DNA from: Phialophora verrucosa
Taxonomy: Eukaryota > Ascomycota > Eurotiomycetes > Chaetothyriales > Herpotrichiellaceae
DNA length: 64,000 nucleotides
NCBI GenBank assembly: GCA_002099365.1
Contig: MSED01000010.1
Location: 372,001 to 436,000, forward strand
Direction of reading: 5' to 3'
The notes beneath the pieces are model-generated. The model was not told the origin of the DNA. It saw only the letters and a list, made by a program, of their open reading frames with translations, and did not search any database. Made by a program: the position numbers and the translations under genes. Shown here one piece after another: positions 1-9,950 of the stretch; within the stretch, counting starts at the first letter, position 1; each line of letters opens with the position of its first letter.

Positions 1-663
1 GATTTCATCGTCCAACATCCTCACCTGATCCACCCGGACGCGAATCTTGATTGGCTGGTCGATCCCGCGACAGGGTGGAATTACAATAACTGCCAATTCT
101 TCAGTAACTTCGAGATCGGCTCCCTCAATTTCTTCCGTGATAACGAAGGCAGCAGACTCTACTTTGACTGGTTGGACCAAAAAGGAGGGTTCTACTATTC
201 TCGGTGGGGAGATGCCCCCGTGCATACCCTCATGGTGAGTATGTTCACTTCGCCAGAAAAGGTATGGTGGTTCCGGGACGTGGGCTATCAGCATGATATC
301 GCGAGACACTGTCCTCCCGCGGGGAACCCGTATGATGGGATAAGAGCCAGCGAAGACGGCGATGGGGGCGGAGAAATAACCTCTCGTGAACGGGACGCGG
401 TGCAGGGGCACGGGACCAGTAAAGACGAATTCGTCGATGAGCTGGGCTGGACCGATGGCCGGTGTGCCTGTGAGCCCACCTCGCTGGATGAGAACTTCTA
501 CAAGCTTGTTCCGATGGAAAGCCCGCAGATGAAGCCATCTGATACGTGCGTTCGCTTGTGGCTTGGAGGAAAGTGGTTGAAGAAAAAAGAGGGCTGGAGC
601 CAAGATGCCGAGAGGGTGTTGGGAGGAGATGGGTATGGTGGCTATGTTATGGACGGGGTATAA
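1..663 (+). CDS. GT15 family alpha-1,2-mannosyltransferase (Kre2/Mnt1/Ktr type), 5' end outside window
   Basis: Frame 1 is open from the first base to the TAA at 661-663 and gives 220 residues, so the N-terminal half lies upstream of the window. The block at residues 35-72 (WNYNNCQFFSNFEIG, then FFDWLD-like and GGFYYSRWGDAPVHT) is the catalytic core signature of GT15, the Golgi enzymes that add alpha-1,2-mannose to O- and N-glycans. It includes the Glu of the FEIG motif and the later RDVGYQHDIARHCP motif. The family is a type II Golgi membrane protein using GDP-mannose and Mn2+. After the core comes a longer acidic linker and a Cys-rich tail (CACEP), more like the larger Ktr4/Ktr5-type members than Kre2 itself. 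No intron is needed in this part. The subfamily cannot be fixed without the N-terminus. Confidence 0.9.
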   Translation, partial: DFIVQHPHLIHPDANLDWLVDPATGWNYNNCQFFSNFEIGSLNFFRDNEGSRLYFDWLDQKGGFYYSRWGDAPVHTLMVSMFTSPEKVWWFRDVGYQHDIARHCPPAGNPYDGIRASEDGDGGGEITSRERDAVQGHGTSKDEFVDELGWTDGRCACEPTSLDENFYKLVPMESPQMKPSDTCVRLWLGGKWLKKKEGWSQDAERVLGGDGYGGYVMDGV

Positions 664-1697
664 GCCATGTAGTGGATGAGACTGGGCTGTTCGCGCAAAG
701 ACAGCCAAGTGATGTGATTGCGTATTGCTTGTGTCGCTGTGGAAAAGATCAAAGGATGTTGTTCCTACAAGTCTGCCGCCATACCTTTCCCTGAGCATCG
801 ATATCAGCTGGTAGCCTTCATCGAACCTTTAATGTGTCCCAAAACTTGACTGTGCCAGAATCCATATTCTCACGATCTCCATTTCATGTGGGACAAGCTG
901 GTTCATAGCGGCCACATTTTGATCCGCCACTCATTAGCAGGACCGGGTTGCCTAAGCTCTTGACTCGTAAAGTGCAAAGGAAATACTCGATCTAGGCTGA
1001 GCACGGGCTTTCGGGCATGAGGCTCTCTTTGAAATGTAAGTGAAGGTTTGCTCTTGTCATCCTCCTGTACACTTCGTCCCCGACGTTGTGCTTAGTTCAA
1101 GGCCACCCTTACCGATGCGCATCTCGCTGGGTCAAAACACAGGATCGAATCATGCTCTTGGTCTTCGATCTCCGGCTCGGGACGATCGAACCAAAATACT
1201 ACGTCATTGACCTTGTTTCTGTCCGGGAATCATCTCCGCTAACCAAAGCATCCTCGTACAACCGCGTAAATCACCTCAAAGATATTATGCGATCCGTGAT
1301 TTCACCAGACACAGCTCACCAGCTTACTCTCCGTCCTTGAGATCCTCTGACCCCTTGCAGCTCTTTTCACCGATCCGCAGACACGCGCGTAATCCATCAG
1401 GAACTGGACCAGGAAGATAGAGAGCCGGACCCAACCCAAGCAACTTCCGGTGGCGAGCCTTCTCATCAAGCCCTCCAAAAGTGGATGTTGATACAAGCAC
1501 CCCGATCCAGTGTGCTGCGCATTGATCTCTAGACGAGATCTGCCTGCGTCAAAGGTCTATTCCGAGAGTCCCCGTAATGTCGTCCACCTCCAGATGAGAA
1601 CATCTTGCGCCGAAAGCAGTGTGATAAGCATACTTCCCGACCAGCGCCACCTACATTCATTCACTTGCACACACACAACACCACCCCGACGCGCACA
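664..1697. other. Intergenic, no gene seen
   Basis: This stretch lies between the mannosyltransferase stop and the proton channel start. Short open frames on both strands have no recognisable motif and are not supported. The last 200 bases are pyrimidine- and CAC-rich and lead into a good start context, so they are probably the channel's promoter and 5' leader. Confidence 0.5.
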
Positions 1698-2790
1698 ATG
1701 GCCGACCCAGAGCTCCGACCTCTCATACAAACCACGCCAAACACACCGCTGACACCCCTCCTCCCTTCAGACCGGCGGTTCATCACGACGCTCCAACGAT
1801 CCGAGGACTTCATCGCCTGCCACGTGCAGAAGATCCACGGCGCAGACTCCTGGGTCTGGGGCCTGCGCCACAACCTGCAGCGCTTCCTGTCGTCGAAATG
1901 GGGCCATTATTTTGTGATTGTGTTGGTCGCGGCGGACATTTCCTGCATCTTTGCGGATTTCCTGGTCAGCTTGCACATATGCGAGCACGGCGGGGACAAG
2001 GGATTTGATTTGCATACGTGGCGCCAGGTGAATGACGTGCTGGGATACATGAGTCTAGTATTTTCATGTTTGTTCGTAAGTTTCCCCGATGACCCGTCGA
2101 GTTGGTGGTTTCTTTGCGCGGTGTGGGCCAGCCTCTTGTTCCTCTCCCAACAGACGCGGAGGCCGGGCTTGAGATATCTGCGTACGAATATGTCCTGATG
2201 AGAACGCTAAACTGATCGCCCGGAACCGCAGATGGCTGAACTGCTAGGCAGTGTCTTCGCCTTCGGATTCCAGTAAGTACTTAAACCCTGCCAACTTCAT
2301 TCCATTTCGACTTCATCCCATCCCATTCCATCCTTCTTTGTAATACCACTGCAATGCACCTCAAAACCACCCCTCACCTCAAGCCAATCAAGCATGGAAT
2401 CATCTGACACGCGCGTGTTCCGCCAAAAGCTACTTCGCCACGCCGTTCCACACCTTCGACGCCCTCGTCATCATCACGGCCTTCGCCATCGACCTCGTCC
2501 TACGCGCCGGGCCGCTCGAGGAAGCCGGCTCCCTCGTCGTGGTGCTCCGCCTGTGGCGCGTCTTCAAGATCATCGAGGAGTTCTCCTCCGGGGCCGAGGA
2601 CCAGCTGGCCGAACTGCAGGACCGGATCGAGACGTTGGAGAAGCAGAAGGACGACGCCCGCAAGGAGAACGAGCAGTTGCAGATGCAGTTGAGGTTGAGG
2701 TTGCGTGGGGCGGATCCGGACGGGCATGCTGCCGACGGACATGCCGGGCATGGAACCACCGTGCCTGTGCCTGATGGGGAAACGAGATGA
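1698..2790 (+). CDS. Voltage-gated proton channel, Hv1 type
   Basis: Three exons: 1698-2075, 2232-2272, 2430-2790 (259 residues). Donors are GTAAG and GTAAGT; the second acceptor is an unusual AAAAG. Protein: S1 about 69-93 with D80 and D87, S2 about 113-138 with E129, S3 about 148-165 with D150 and D161, S4 about 172-188 with R180-L-W-R183-x-x-K186. These match the human Hv1 positions D112, E119, E153, D174, D185, R205, R208 and R211, except that the third gating charge is Lys. There is no pore domain, as expected for Hv1, and a charged coiled coil (about 197-232) follows S4 directly. It should conduct H+ outward on depolarisation across plasma or vacuolar membrane and limit acid load. The start at 1698 is preferred because of its CACA-ATG-G context; an in-frame start at 1605 would add an implausible leader. 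The last 25 residues are His/Gly-rich (HAADGHAGHG). Family call is firm; cellular role is inferred. Confidence 0.9.
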
Positions 2791-3192
2791 GAGGGTGGAA
2801 AGTACATTGACTTACAGCATAGGAGGGGTTACCTATCGAATGATCCAACGAGGTTCGACCGAGGCGTGCTGCGTGGATCGTCGGAGGCTGATGTACGCAG
2901 TCATCCCACGACTGGACTGGATACTTGGATAGATGAGGCGCCGTCACCACAAACTAATTAGAGACAGCCTGGTACTTCTATACTCTACAAGTAAATAGGT
3001 AGGTTTGGCGGAATTGACGCGAGGGAATTCAACAGGACTGCACTATGAGACGCGAGGAACACGCGTAATCATAATCAAGCGCGGATTTATTCAACAGAGG
3101 AAATGGTATCATTCTGAGGCATGAGTATCTGTAGCTTGTACATTCCGAGGCGTCTCCACCGTAAACACCCTTTGCCCCCCTCAACCACCACA
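2791..3192. other. Intergenic between convergent genes
   Basis: Holds the 3' ends of the proton channel (plus strand) and of the CK2-beta-2-like gene (minus strand). I see no coding frame with support and no clear poly(A) motif. Confidence 0.4.
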
Positions 3193-4623
3193 TCAGGACC
3201 TAGCCCGATCACACTGCTCGATGAATCTGTAGATGCCTTCCAGCCCTTCATATCCACCATCCGCAGACCTGTGCTCGGTACACCTTTCCCGTACTGGCAC
3301 CTGGGGCTGGAAGAAGTATGTGACGGGATCATCAGTCTCGAGCAACTCACTCTCGTGTAGGGACGAGTATCCCGACGGCGACGAGAGCCACGGATTCTGC
3401 CCCAATGCCGGATCAACCATCTCAAATGCGTCAGCAGGGGACCGGCTCGTCGCCGAGAAGTGGGAAAACCCAGGAGACGCAGGCCGAGGAGGTGTAAGCA
3501 TCTCGTGCCACTCGACCCGATCCTTCTTGACGCGCTTGATCGGTCTATCGCACATTTCGAGACCTGTCTCGCTGGCAGTCTTGCTCGGAGCAAACGGGAA
3601 GAGCAAAGCCATCTCGGTGCCATTGCGGGTGTCAAAGTCATCGTCTTGACCAACGATGCCGCGCTTGATGTTCATTTCACGGCAGAGGCCTTCCACTGTG
3701 TCTGCGTCACAGCCGGGGAAGCGGACGCGGAGAGTCACACTGTCATGCAGTGAGAGAGGGAGGTCGCCGAGAGTGGATAAATGTTTGAGGTCATTCATAA
3801 TAGCGGCAAGGTCTTTCAGAGCTCGGGCGAAGTCAACCGCCAGGTTGGACATAAGGGTGGTATTGTTCAAGGTGTCTTGTTGTGCCTCGTAGTCGCAGGA
3901 AGAAGCCGATGGGGAGCGAGGGATGCTCGCCAACGGACCAATGGCGGTGATTGTGGGAGAGACCTTGAAGTCGATGAAGGATCCGGGTGCAATCCTGGAG
4001 GACATGTCCATGGTGTGTCTGGCCTCCTCCTGAAGGCTAGACACCGACCTGAATCTTTTCTCCCCTGTACGAGGGTCCGAGCCATCGAAACGGGCTTTCT
4101 GACCAGAGAGCCAGAAAGCTCGAACGGCCTGGGACACATTGGCGACCACCTGCGCGGGAGCAGCAGGCGAATGGGAGAAGTATCTTGCCCCGCCGGCTCG
4201 GCCACCCCCCAGGCCATATCCGCCGGCATGACGAGCCAAAGTCCCTCCAGTGAGACTAGGTCGTAGAGTGGATGCAAAAGGAGCTCGGCCGCTCGACTGA
4301 TTAACACGCGTGGCGGTCTGTGAGGAAGGGTACAAAGCTCGAGTTGGGCGGGACTTGGAGCCGGTCTGCGACGAGTAATGTCTGATGCTATCGGTAGCAT
4401 GGGCCTTCGTGCTGTAGAGGCGGCCCTGAGCTTGACGGATCTGACCAAGTCGGCTCTGGGGTTGATGGTGAGAGACGCGAGCATAGGCTGGCTGGACGTC
4501 GGCTTCGAGCGGTTTGGCTGCCTGCGGGATCTTGTCACGGATGAATTTCCCCGTCTTCTCGGCGGCGTATCTCGCCAGCCTCATGGCTTTCTGGGCCAAG
4601 AGATGGCCTGCTGACGACGCCAT
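3193..4623 (-). CDS. Fungal mitochondrial-type protein usually annotated 'casein kinase II beta 2 subunit'
   Basis: Single exon, 476 residues from the ATG at 4623; an in-frame ATG at 4881 would add 86 residues of poor quality. The N-terminal third is basic and rich in Arg, Ser, Gln and Tyr (HLLAQKAMRLARYAAEKT), fitting mitochondrial import. A conserved block follows around residues 145-180, with GGARYFSHSPAAPAQVV and then AVRAFWLSGQKARFDG. From memory, this block marks an ascomycete family labelled casein kinase II beta 2. The sequence has no CPxxC zinc ribbon, which real CK2-beta subunits need for dimerisation, so the kinase label is doubtful. The C-terminal third is acidic and Ser/Pro-rich with a possible nuclear signal (PIKRVKKDR). 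Function unknown. Confidence 0.8.
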   Translation of the reverse strand: MASSAGHLLAQKAMRLARYAAEKTGKFIRDKIPQAAKPLEADVQPAYARVSHHQPQSRLGQIRQAQGRLYSTKAHATDSIRHYSSQTGSKSRPTRALYPSSQTATRVNQSSGRAPFASTLRPSLTGGTLARHAGGYGLGGGRAGGARYFSHSPAAPAQVVANVSQAVRAFWLSGQKARFDGSDPRTGEKRFRSVSSLQEEARHTMDMSSRIAPGSFIDFKVSPTITAIGPLASIPRSPSASSCDYEAQQDTLNNTTLMSNLAVDFARALKDLAAIMNDLKHLSTLGDLPLSLHDSVTLRVRFPGCDADTVEGLCREMNIKRGIVGQDDDFDTRNGTEMALLFPFAPSKTASETGLEMCDRPIKRVKKDRVEWHEMLTPPRPASPGFSHFSATSRSPADAFEMVDPALGQNPWLSSPSGYSSLHESELLETDDPVTYFFQPQVPVRERCTEHRSADGGYEGLEGIYRFIEQCDRARS

Positions 4624-5361
4624 GATGTTTATCCACCAGGCGGAGGAGAGAGTTGTGGACTCGAAAGTGAGAGGGAAGTGAGGGTTGAGAGGTTGATATG
4701 AGTTCCTACGTGTACGAGTACGGATTGGTGTTTGCCACCAGGGTCCTCGCTGTGATTGGCCAACCAGATTCCCCGCAAAACATTGATTTCTCCGCTCCGG
4801 TTCCAAGTCACGTGGAAGCCTGACTCCTCGGATTAATAGACGCCGATTTCCCGCTGTAGCCTTCCGCGATGTTATCCTCATGGCGGCTTCATGATCAGAT
4901 CACCAATTCTTTCCACGACCAAGCCTGTGAGAGTGAGATAGTTTTCGATGCCGACCGTGTGCATGTGAATTGCCAGCCACAGCCATCCCATTGTCGAGGC
5001 GAAGGTTTGACTCCAACCTCTTCATTCCACCAAACATGTCTACATTGAGCGGTCTCCAAGTCATCCCGCAAGCCTGTTGAGTTGATAACGTGGTCAGGAT
5101 ACATTTCAACGACGCAACCGAACCTATGCACCGCGTTGGCCAAGACGCATTACACATCCACTCGGGTTGTGGCGCGGATTGAGGAACCACTTTGTAATTG
5201 TCCTCCGAACTTTGTGATCGGTGCCGCTGCTTTTGAAGGGGCCCTTCCATTATTTTGACAGTCCCGGTGAAGCAACCCTACTTCCACCTGAACCGCGCAT
5301 GGGCTGTGACGGGATAGGCTTAGATAGACATGTCACCTACTATGAGCCATTGACTGCTGGG
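4624..5361. other. Intergenic, promoter side of the CK2-beta-2-like gene
   Basis: Between two genes on the minus strand. Small open frames on both strands overlap each other and show no motif. Nothing else seen. Confidence 0.4.
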
Positions 5362-6696
5362 TCAAGCAACCGCCGTTGTTGGAAGGGAAGAGTCTTCTGG
5401 ACAGACGGTTTCTAAATACTGTTTCAGTGCCTCCTTACAAGAAGGGCTGTTTAACACTTCTATCGCTTCGTCCAGTTGGTCGCTCGACTCGGCTGACAGG
5501 CGACCCTCTGGAATTTCGCCGTTCGAGGGGTCGCCATCTCTTTCCTTCCATCTAATGGCCGCTTTGAATTTCGGTGACCCCTCCAACTCCTGCTGCAAAG
5601 TCCTGCGGCGATCATTGTTTGGCAGAAAGACGTCCCACCACGCCCAGCGATTAGCTCGCGGGGACACCGGAAGCATAGAGATGAAAATCAGAGCTGCTCG
5701 CCGCCCGCTGAAATGCAGCGGCTTCATGAATCGAATGGATGCGGGTTGTTTCTCCAGGATGCGCTCGGGTCCGATCAACAGATGCAGTCCCTTATTTAGT
5801 AGCCACGACAGCAAGTAGACCGCGAGCCAAAGTAAACTTGACCACCGCTCATTGCCTTGTGCGTTGGTGCTTGCCGCAAGGAGAGCCGCTTGTGTGGTAA
5901 GCACCACAGCAAGAAGCCGGCACAGCCATTTGAGCAACATGGGCCGAGTTGTTCGAACGGGAATATTGGTGAGTGCATGAAGTTGACTGGAGTACCCGCA
6001 CACGATCGAGATCTTGGACGAGTTCCAGCTCTCCGCGATCACATGGATATCTAAGGCGGCATCACGCCTGGCCGTTTCGACTCGGTCCGATTCTGCTGTG
6101 CCCTGGTTCCCAAAGATGGGTTCGACGGAAAGCCGTAGCACGATGGTGAGAACATGGGAGACGGCGATGCAGATGAGAAGGGCCGGTCCAATCTCTAACC
6201 CCCGGCGGGCGACCAAGACGGCCAGACCGACAGTCAATACGATCTCCGAGACAGACAACGAGGCCGATGCCCACCATTTAGAATCACTCAATCTGGATGG
6301 ATCGCTGGTTGGGTCGGTTGGCGTGACCAGGCTTACGTTGACGACTGTTTCGCGGAGCGCAGTGGCCGTCTTGGGGTTGGCGCTCAGGGGGCTGTGACGG
6401 CCAATGATCCCGGCGACCTCGACAATCGCCGCATTCACCAGGTCGAAGACATTCCCGTGGCGGATGCTCGCCACGGCAAGAGGACGCCCGTTGCGGCCTT
6501 GTCCAAACAGTTCCAGGTAGTCGACGTTCCAAAGTTGGCGAAAATCGTGGATGGATCCGGTCATGGATTCAGAGACAGAGTGACGAGTCATCACTGCCGA
6601 CACCAGTCCATGTCGTACCCGCAAGTTTTCTGCAAAAAGAGGTATGGGTGCCCAGGGCGCGATGAGACGCAGGAACTTCATAAAGTCGCCAGCCAT
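5362..6696 (-). CDS. Predicted four-helix membrane protein, unknown function
   Basis: Single exon of 444 residues with a clean ATG at 6696. I do not recognise the family. The N-terminal 140 residues are soluble and begin with MAGDFMKFLRLIAPWAPIPL. Four hydrophobic segments lie at about 146-164, 169-190, 256-276 and 285-303, grouped as two hairpins separated by a polar loop of about 60 residues. A soluble acidic tail of about 140 residues follows, with WKERDGDPSNGE and a Ser/Glu-rich stretch. The two-hairpin layout resembles uncharacterised fungal membrane proteins more than any transporter; no transporter or enzyme signature is visible. The length, lack of stops and strong hydrophobic periodicity make it a real gene. 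It lies tandem to the FAD dehydrogenase gene, 660 bases away, but a link is not shown. Confidence 0.75.
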   Translation of the reverse strand: MAGDFMKFLRLIAPWAPIPLFAENLRVRHGLVSAVMTRHSVSESMTGSIHDFRQLWNVDYLELFGQGRNGRPLAVASIRHGNVFDLVNAAIVEVAGIIGRHSPLSANPKTATALRETVVNVSLVTPTDPTSDPSRLSDSKWWASASLSVSEIVLTVGLAVLVARRGLEIGPALLICIAVSHVLTIVLRLSVEPIFGNQGTAESDRVETARRDAALDIHVIAESWNSSKISIVCGYSSQLHALTNIPVRTTRPMLLKWLCRLLAVVLTTQAALLAASTNAQGNERWSSLLWLAVYLLSWLLNKGLHLLIGPERILEKQPASIRFMKPLHFSGRRAALIFISMLPVSPRANRWAWWDVFLPNNDRRRTLQQELEGSPKFKAAIRWKERDGDPSNGEIPEGRLSAESSDQLDEAIEVLNSPSCKEALKQYLETVCPEDSSLPTTAVA

Positions 6697-7358
6697 GATG
6701 GTGTTATAGATCTAAATAGTGGAAAGTCCAATGTTCGCGGACGTGAACAGTGGGAACGAGTATGGTGTACCTGGAACTTTTGTAGACAACGCAGATCGAC
6801 TTCGAACTCAAACCAGCGACGTGCCGAGCCACGGCCCTGGTCTAACCTGCCCTAGACCTGTTGTCCCGGGACAGATCTGAGCCTTGTGCCCAAGACTCAC
6901 GCCACCCCAGATCTTCCCCGCCTCCAGGATTTTGTCCTACCTTGTCACAGATTCCAGGCATAGCGCCTCGAACAGCTTGTCCCAGTGTCCTCGCTGATAC
7001 TTGAATCTGCCTTTTAAGAAGGCTTACAATGTATAAAGTGAGTTATTGAAAGTCACCGAGGACGGGGGGAGGAGAACAGATATCAAGGGTTCCCTAGGCT
7101 AAGCGCTTGTCACCACGGTACAGCGTCGTGCACGACTCATCAACCTGGGTACCTACCTGGGGTGACCTGTGCCAACCCAGCCTTACCATTGGTGATCCAA
7201 GGCATACGTGGGTCAAGCGCCAGAGCAGCAAACCTATTATGCCGAACACTAACACGTAATCTTTATTCACAAGGCGACATCAGGAGAAATAGCACAGACG
7301 AAGCTAGGTACAACCTATGCGGCGCTCGCGTTCGTCTCCGTGCCGACGTCTTCGTCTA
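6697..7358. other. Intergenic, nothing recognised
   Basis: AT/GC-mixed spacer between two minus-strand genes. It should contain the promoter of the membrane protein gene and the 3' end of the FAD dehydrogenase gene. No supported gene. Confidence 0.4.
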
Positions 7359-8843
7359 TCATAAATGTGCTTTAGGCGGGCCGGTCTGCTCGGCCGTGGC
7401 CACAGTGATGATAGGTATCCTCAATTCCAGATTCGTCTTCTGGGGAACATGTTGATTGAACACACCGCCGTCGGTGTGGTGGTTTTCCGCCAATTGTCCC
7501 GTCGCTGCAGCCTTTCCCGCTCGCCAGCCATGCACAAACCCGCCTCCCAGATGCGTACCACCCATCTCCGCCGTGGGCGTAAACCCACCGGCGACATCTC
7601 CCACGGCAAAAAGCCCGGGGATGGGCTTGCCAAAGACGTCCACAACCTGCATGGACACAGTAGTTCGGAAGCCTCCGCAGGTCAGGCTGATGCCCACGAT
7701 CATTTTAGAGGCATAAAAGGGAGCCTCTACGATGCGATGAGGGGTGAAGTCGACACGCTTCGTCAGGGGCTCGACCTTGTCGCCCGAGGCAATAAAGTCG
7801 TTCCACTGCTTGACCGTCTTGACTAGTTCGTCGGCGGGAACTCTGATCAGACCAGCGAGCTCTTCCAGAGTGTCGGCCTTGACAACGTTTGTAAGCTGAT
7901 CTGCGTAATGCTTTTGTCGAGTTGCCGCGCCGCTGTCGAAGATATAATGCCCCAACTGCCCGGGTTGCTGTTTTAGCGCTTCAACCCTGTCTTGGTACGG
8001 TCCGGCTTCGTCGTGGAATCGATGTCCCTTGCTGTTCACCGCAATGGCCTCGTCGGTCAGGGCCGAAGCGATCGCCACGATCCCAGGAATCATAGTCATG
8101 TTATAAAGGTCGCCACCGACTGCTTGGCCCATGACATGGCCATCTCCCCGACAAGTCGGCAGTCCGGGATACCATGCGTCGTCGTGGGCTGGTGCATACC
8201 GACGACGAAGAGCTGCGTTGGCCTGGTAGCCGCCTGAGGCGAGGATGACGCCCTTCTCGGCGAACACGTTGAACGCCGGTTTGGAGTCGTTGGGCTGCAC
8301 ACGGACGCCCTTGACTCGTTCGCCTTCGGTGATGAGCCTGACTGCTGTGCTATTCACATACGTGCGCACTTTCGGTCCAGCAAAGTCTGGTTCGAAGGCT
8401 CGCGCAAATTGCTGGGTTGACTCCACGGCTGCGAGTCGGGGCACGCTGGTCTGTATAGGTCGCTTGATCAGGCGAGGAAACTTCACGCCTTTCGCGGTAA
8501 GAATGTCGTAGAGCTGTGGGCTCTCTTTTGCATACTGCCGTGCCAGAACAGGATCCCATTCCAATCCAAAGTGCTTGCTTGACTGTTGGATGAGTTTCTC
8601 ACAGTCTTGCATGAACAGGTCTACAGAGTCACGGATGCCTTGTTGGCGCTGGAGAGCACTGTCGACAAAGGCAACCCAACCTGTAGACCATGTTCCATTG
8701 CCGCCGATGTCTTTGTATGCCTCGATGGCCACCACGTCAGCGCCAGATTCGACAGCTGATGCCACAGATGCAAGGCCGCCGGGACCAGTGCCGATGACAA
8801 CCACGTCCGTGGTCTGGTCTTGACCGTTCGATTCAAGATACAT
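7359..8843 (-). CDS. FAD-dependent dehydrogenase, fumarate reductase/ketosteroid dehydrogenase type (FAD_binding_2)
   Basis: Single exon, 494 residues, ATG at 8843. The N-terminal Rossmann motif VVVIGTGPGGLASVASA (about 14-30) is followed by an acidic residue ending strand 2 (VVAIEAYKDIGGN) and the GNGTWSTGW segment that contacts flavin. The C-terminal flavin motif GLFAVGDVAGGFTPTAEMGG, then HLGGGFVHGWRAGKAAA, is typical of flavoproteins that oxidise or reduce C-C bonds (fumarate reductase, 3-ketosteroid-delta1-dehydrogenase, tricarballylate dehydrogenase). The middle holds a substrate-capping region. The substrate cannot be read from sequence. It is separated by 1.1 kb from a carboxylate-type permease and by 3.6 kb from a lactone-hydrolase fusion, so a dehydrogenation step in a catabolic route is a reasonable inference. 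Confidence 0.88.
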   Translation of the reverse strand: MYLESNGQDQTTDVVVIGTGPGGLASVASAVESGADVVAIEAYKDIGGNGTWSTGWVAFVDSALQRQQGIRDSVDLFMQDCEKLIQQSSKHFGLEWDPVLARQYAKESPQLYDILTAKGVKFPRLIKRPIQTSVPRLAAVESTQQFARAFEPDFAGPKVRTYVNSTAVRLITEGERVKGVRVQPNDSKPAFNVFAEKGVILASGGYQANAALRRRYAPAHDDAWYPGLPTCRGDGHVMGQAVGGDLYNMTMIPGIVAIASALTDEAIAVNSKGHRFHDEAGPYQDRVEALKQQPGQLGHYIFDSGAATRQKHYADQLTNVVKADTLEELAGLIRVPADELVKTVKQWNDFIASGDKVEPLTKRVDFTPHRIVEAPFYASKMIVGISLTCGGFRTTVSMQVVDVFGKPIPGLFAVGDVAGGFTPTAEMGGTHLGGGFVHGWRAGKAAATGQLAENHHTDGGVFNQHVPQKTNLELRIPIITVATAEQTGPPKAHL

Positions 8844-9950
8844 GCTGTCTGAAGGTAATTTCTCGGAATTTTACCTTTGTTCCCCAGAGAGCATGAAGAA
8901 GTGGTTGAGCTTCTGGAGCACACCCGGTGAGAGGAGCTCTTAACCCATGATATTGTCGAACGGATGTTCGGCTTGCTACAAGCTCTGGAGTAGTCTAGCG
9001 GTGTCCTTGCCCACCAAGTAAACCCCGGAGACGAGCGGGGTCTGGGCGTCCGTTGGCAATCCCAGGAGGACTAGAATTCTGTATAACCATTCGACGAATC
9101 GGTGCACAAAAGCAAGGGGAAGGAGCACAAGGCCCTGCACGCTCAGAAAGATGCCGAGACTAGTATGAGATGCTTCTGCCGTGCCCGTCGGCTACCAGTT
9201 CCAAAGTTGAAAATGTCTAGAAACTAGACCCGTAGGAGCAGAAAACTAAGACCCAGACAGGAGAAAGTACCGAAACACTCTCACCCATTGGACAGAATTG
9301 CCGGCAAGGGGTCCAAAGCTCCTGGGTTCGCTTCTCTCGTTCCTGAAGGGCGCGCGTGAGCGATAGCTGCCGCAAACCCACGCAAGCCTCAGGCATAGCC
9401 CATACCGGCTCACGATTTCCACCCCCAGATTACGCCTCGTCTTGACCACGTGCAGTTAGGTGTCACGGTCTTACGAGACAACTTCCATCTAGGATCCCAT
9501 CCCCCACAAGACAAACGATTTTCACCCTCTTTTGGCAAACAAGCGCGAAGCCCCTATTCCCGGCCCTGTGCAAACGTCTCGTTGAGGCAGACTAGGTGTA
9601 CCCAGAAGGTCGACAGCCTGCTCATCAGGGCTCCAGCATCAGGTTTTTCGCATAGCCAGTTCGTCCTGATTAGGCATTTCTAGAAATTCTGAATGTTATA
9701 CGTGGACAATGTCGCCTGACACTTTGTGGTTAAAAGGGAGCGAGAATCGAGATCGAGGCTTCTCAAACTTGCTTTTCAACATTTGTGGTGGCGGTCGTAC
9801 TCAGACGTTGCTTGCGCAACTCAAAGAGGTGCTATATGAACAATACGACTACCACTGACTGCAGACAAAGCCGTAGATCCTCCGACCGAGCCTCAACCAC
9901 AGAGGACTAGCTCATGCCCCCGAAGGGTATGGTCACGTTGGACGACACGG
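8844..9950. other. Intergenic, nothing recognised
   Basis: About 1.1 kb between two minus-strand genes. Small frames such as those near 9246-9449 and 9450-9683 lie on opposite strands back to back, without motifs. Likely the promoter of the FAD dehydrogenase and the 3' flank of the permease. Confidence 0.4.
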
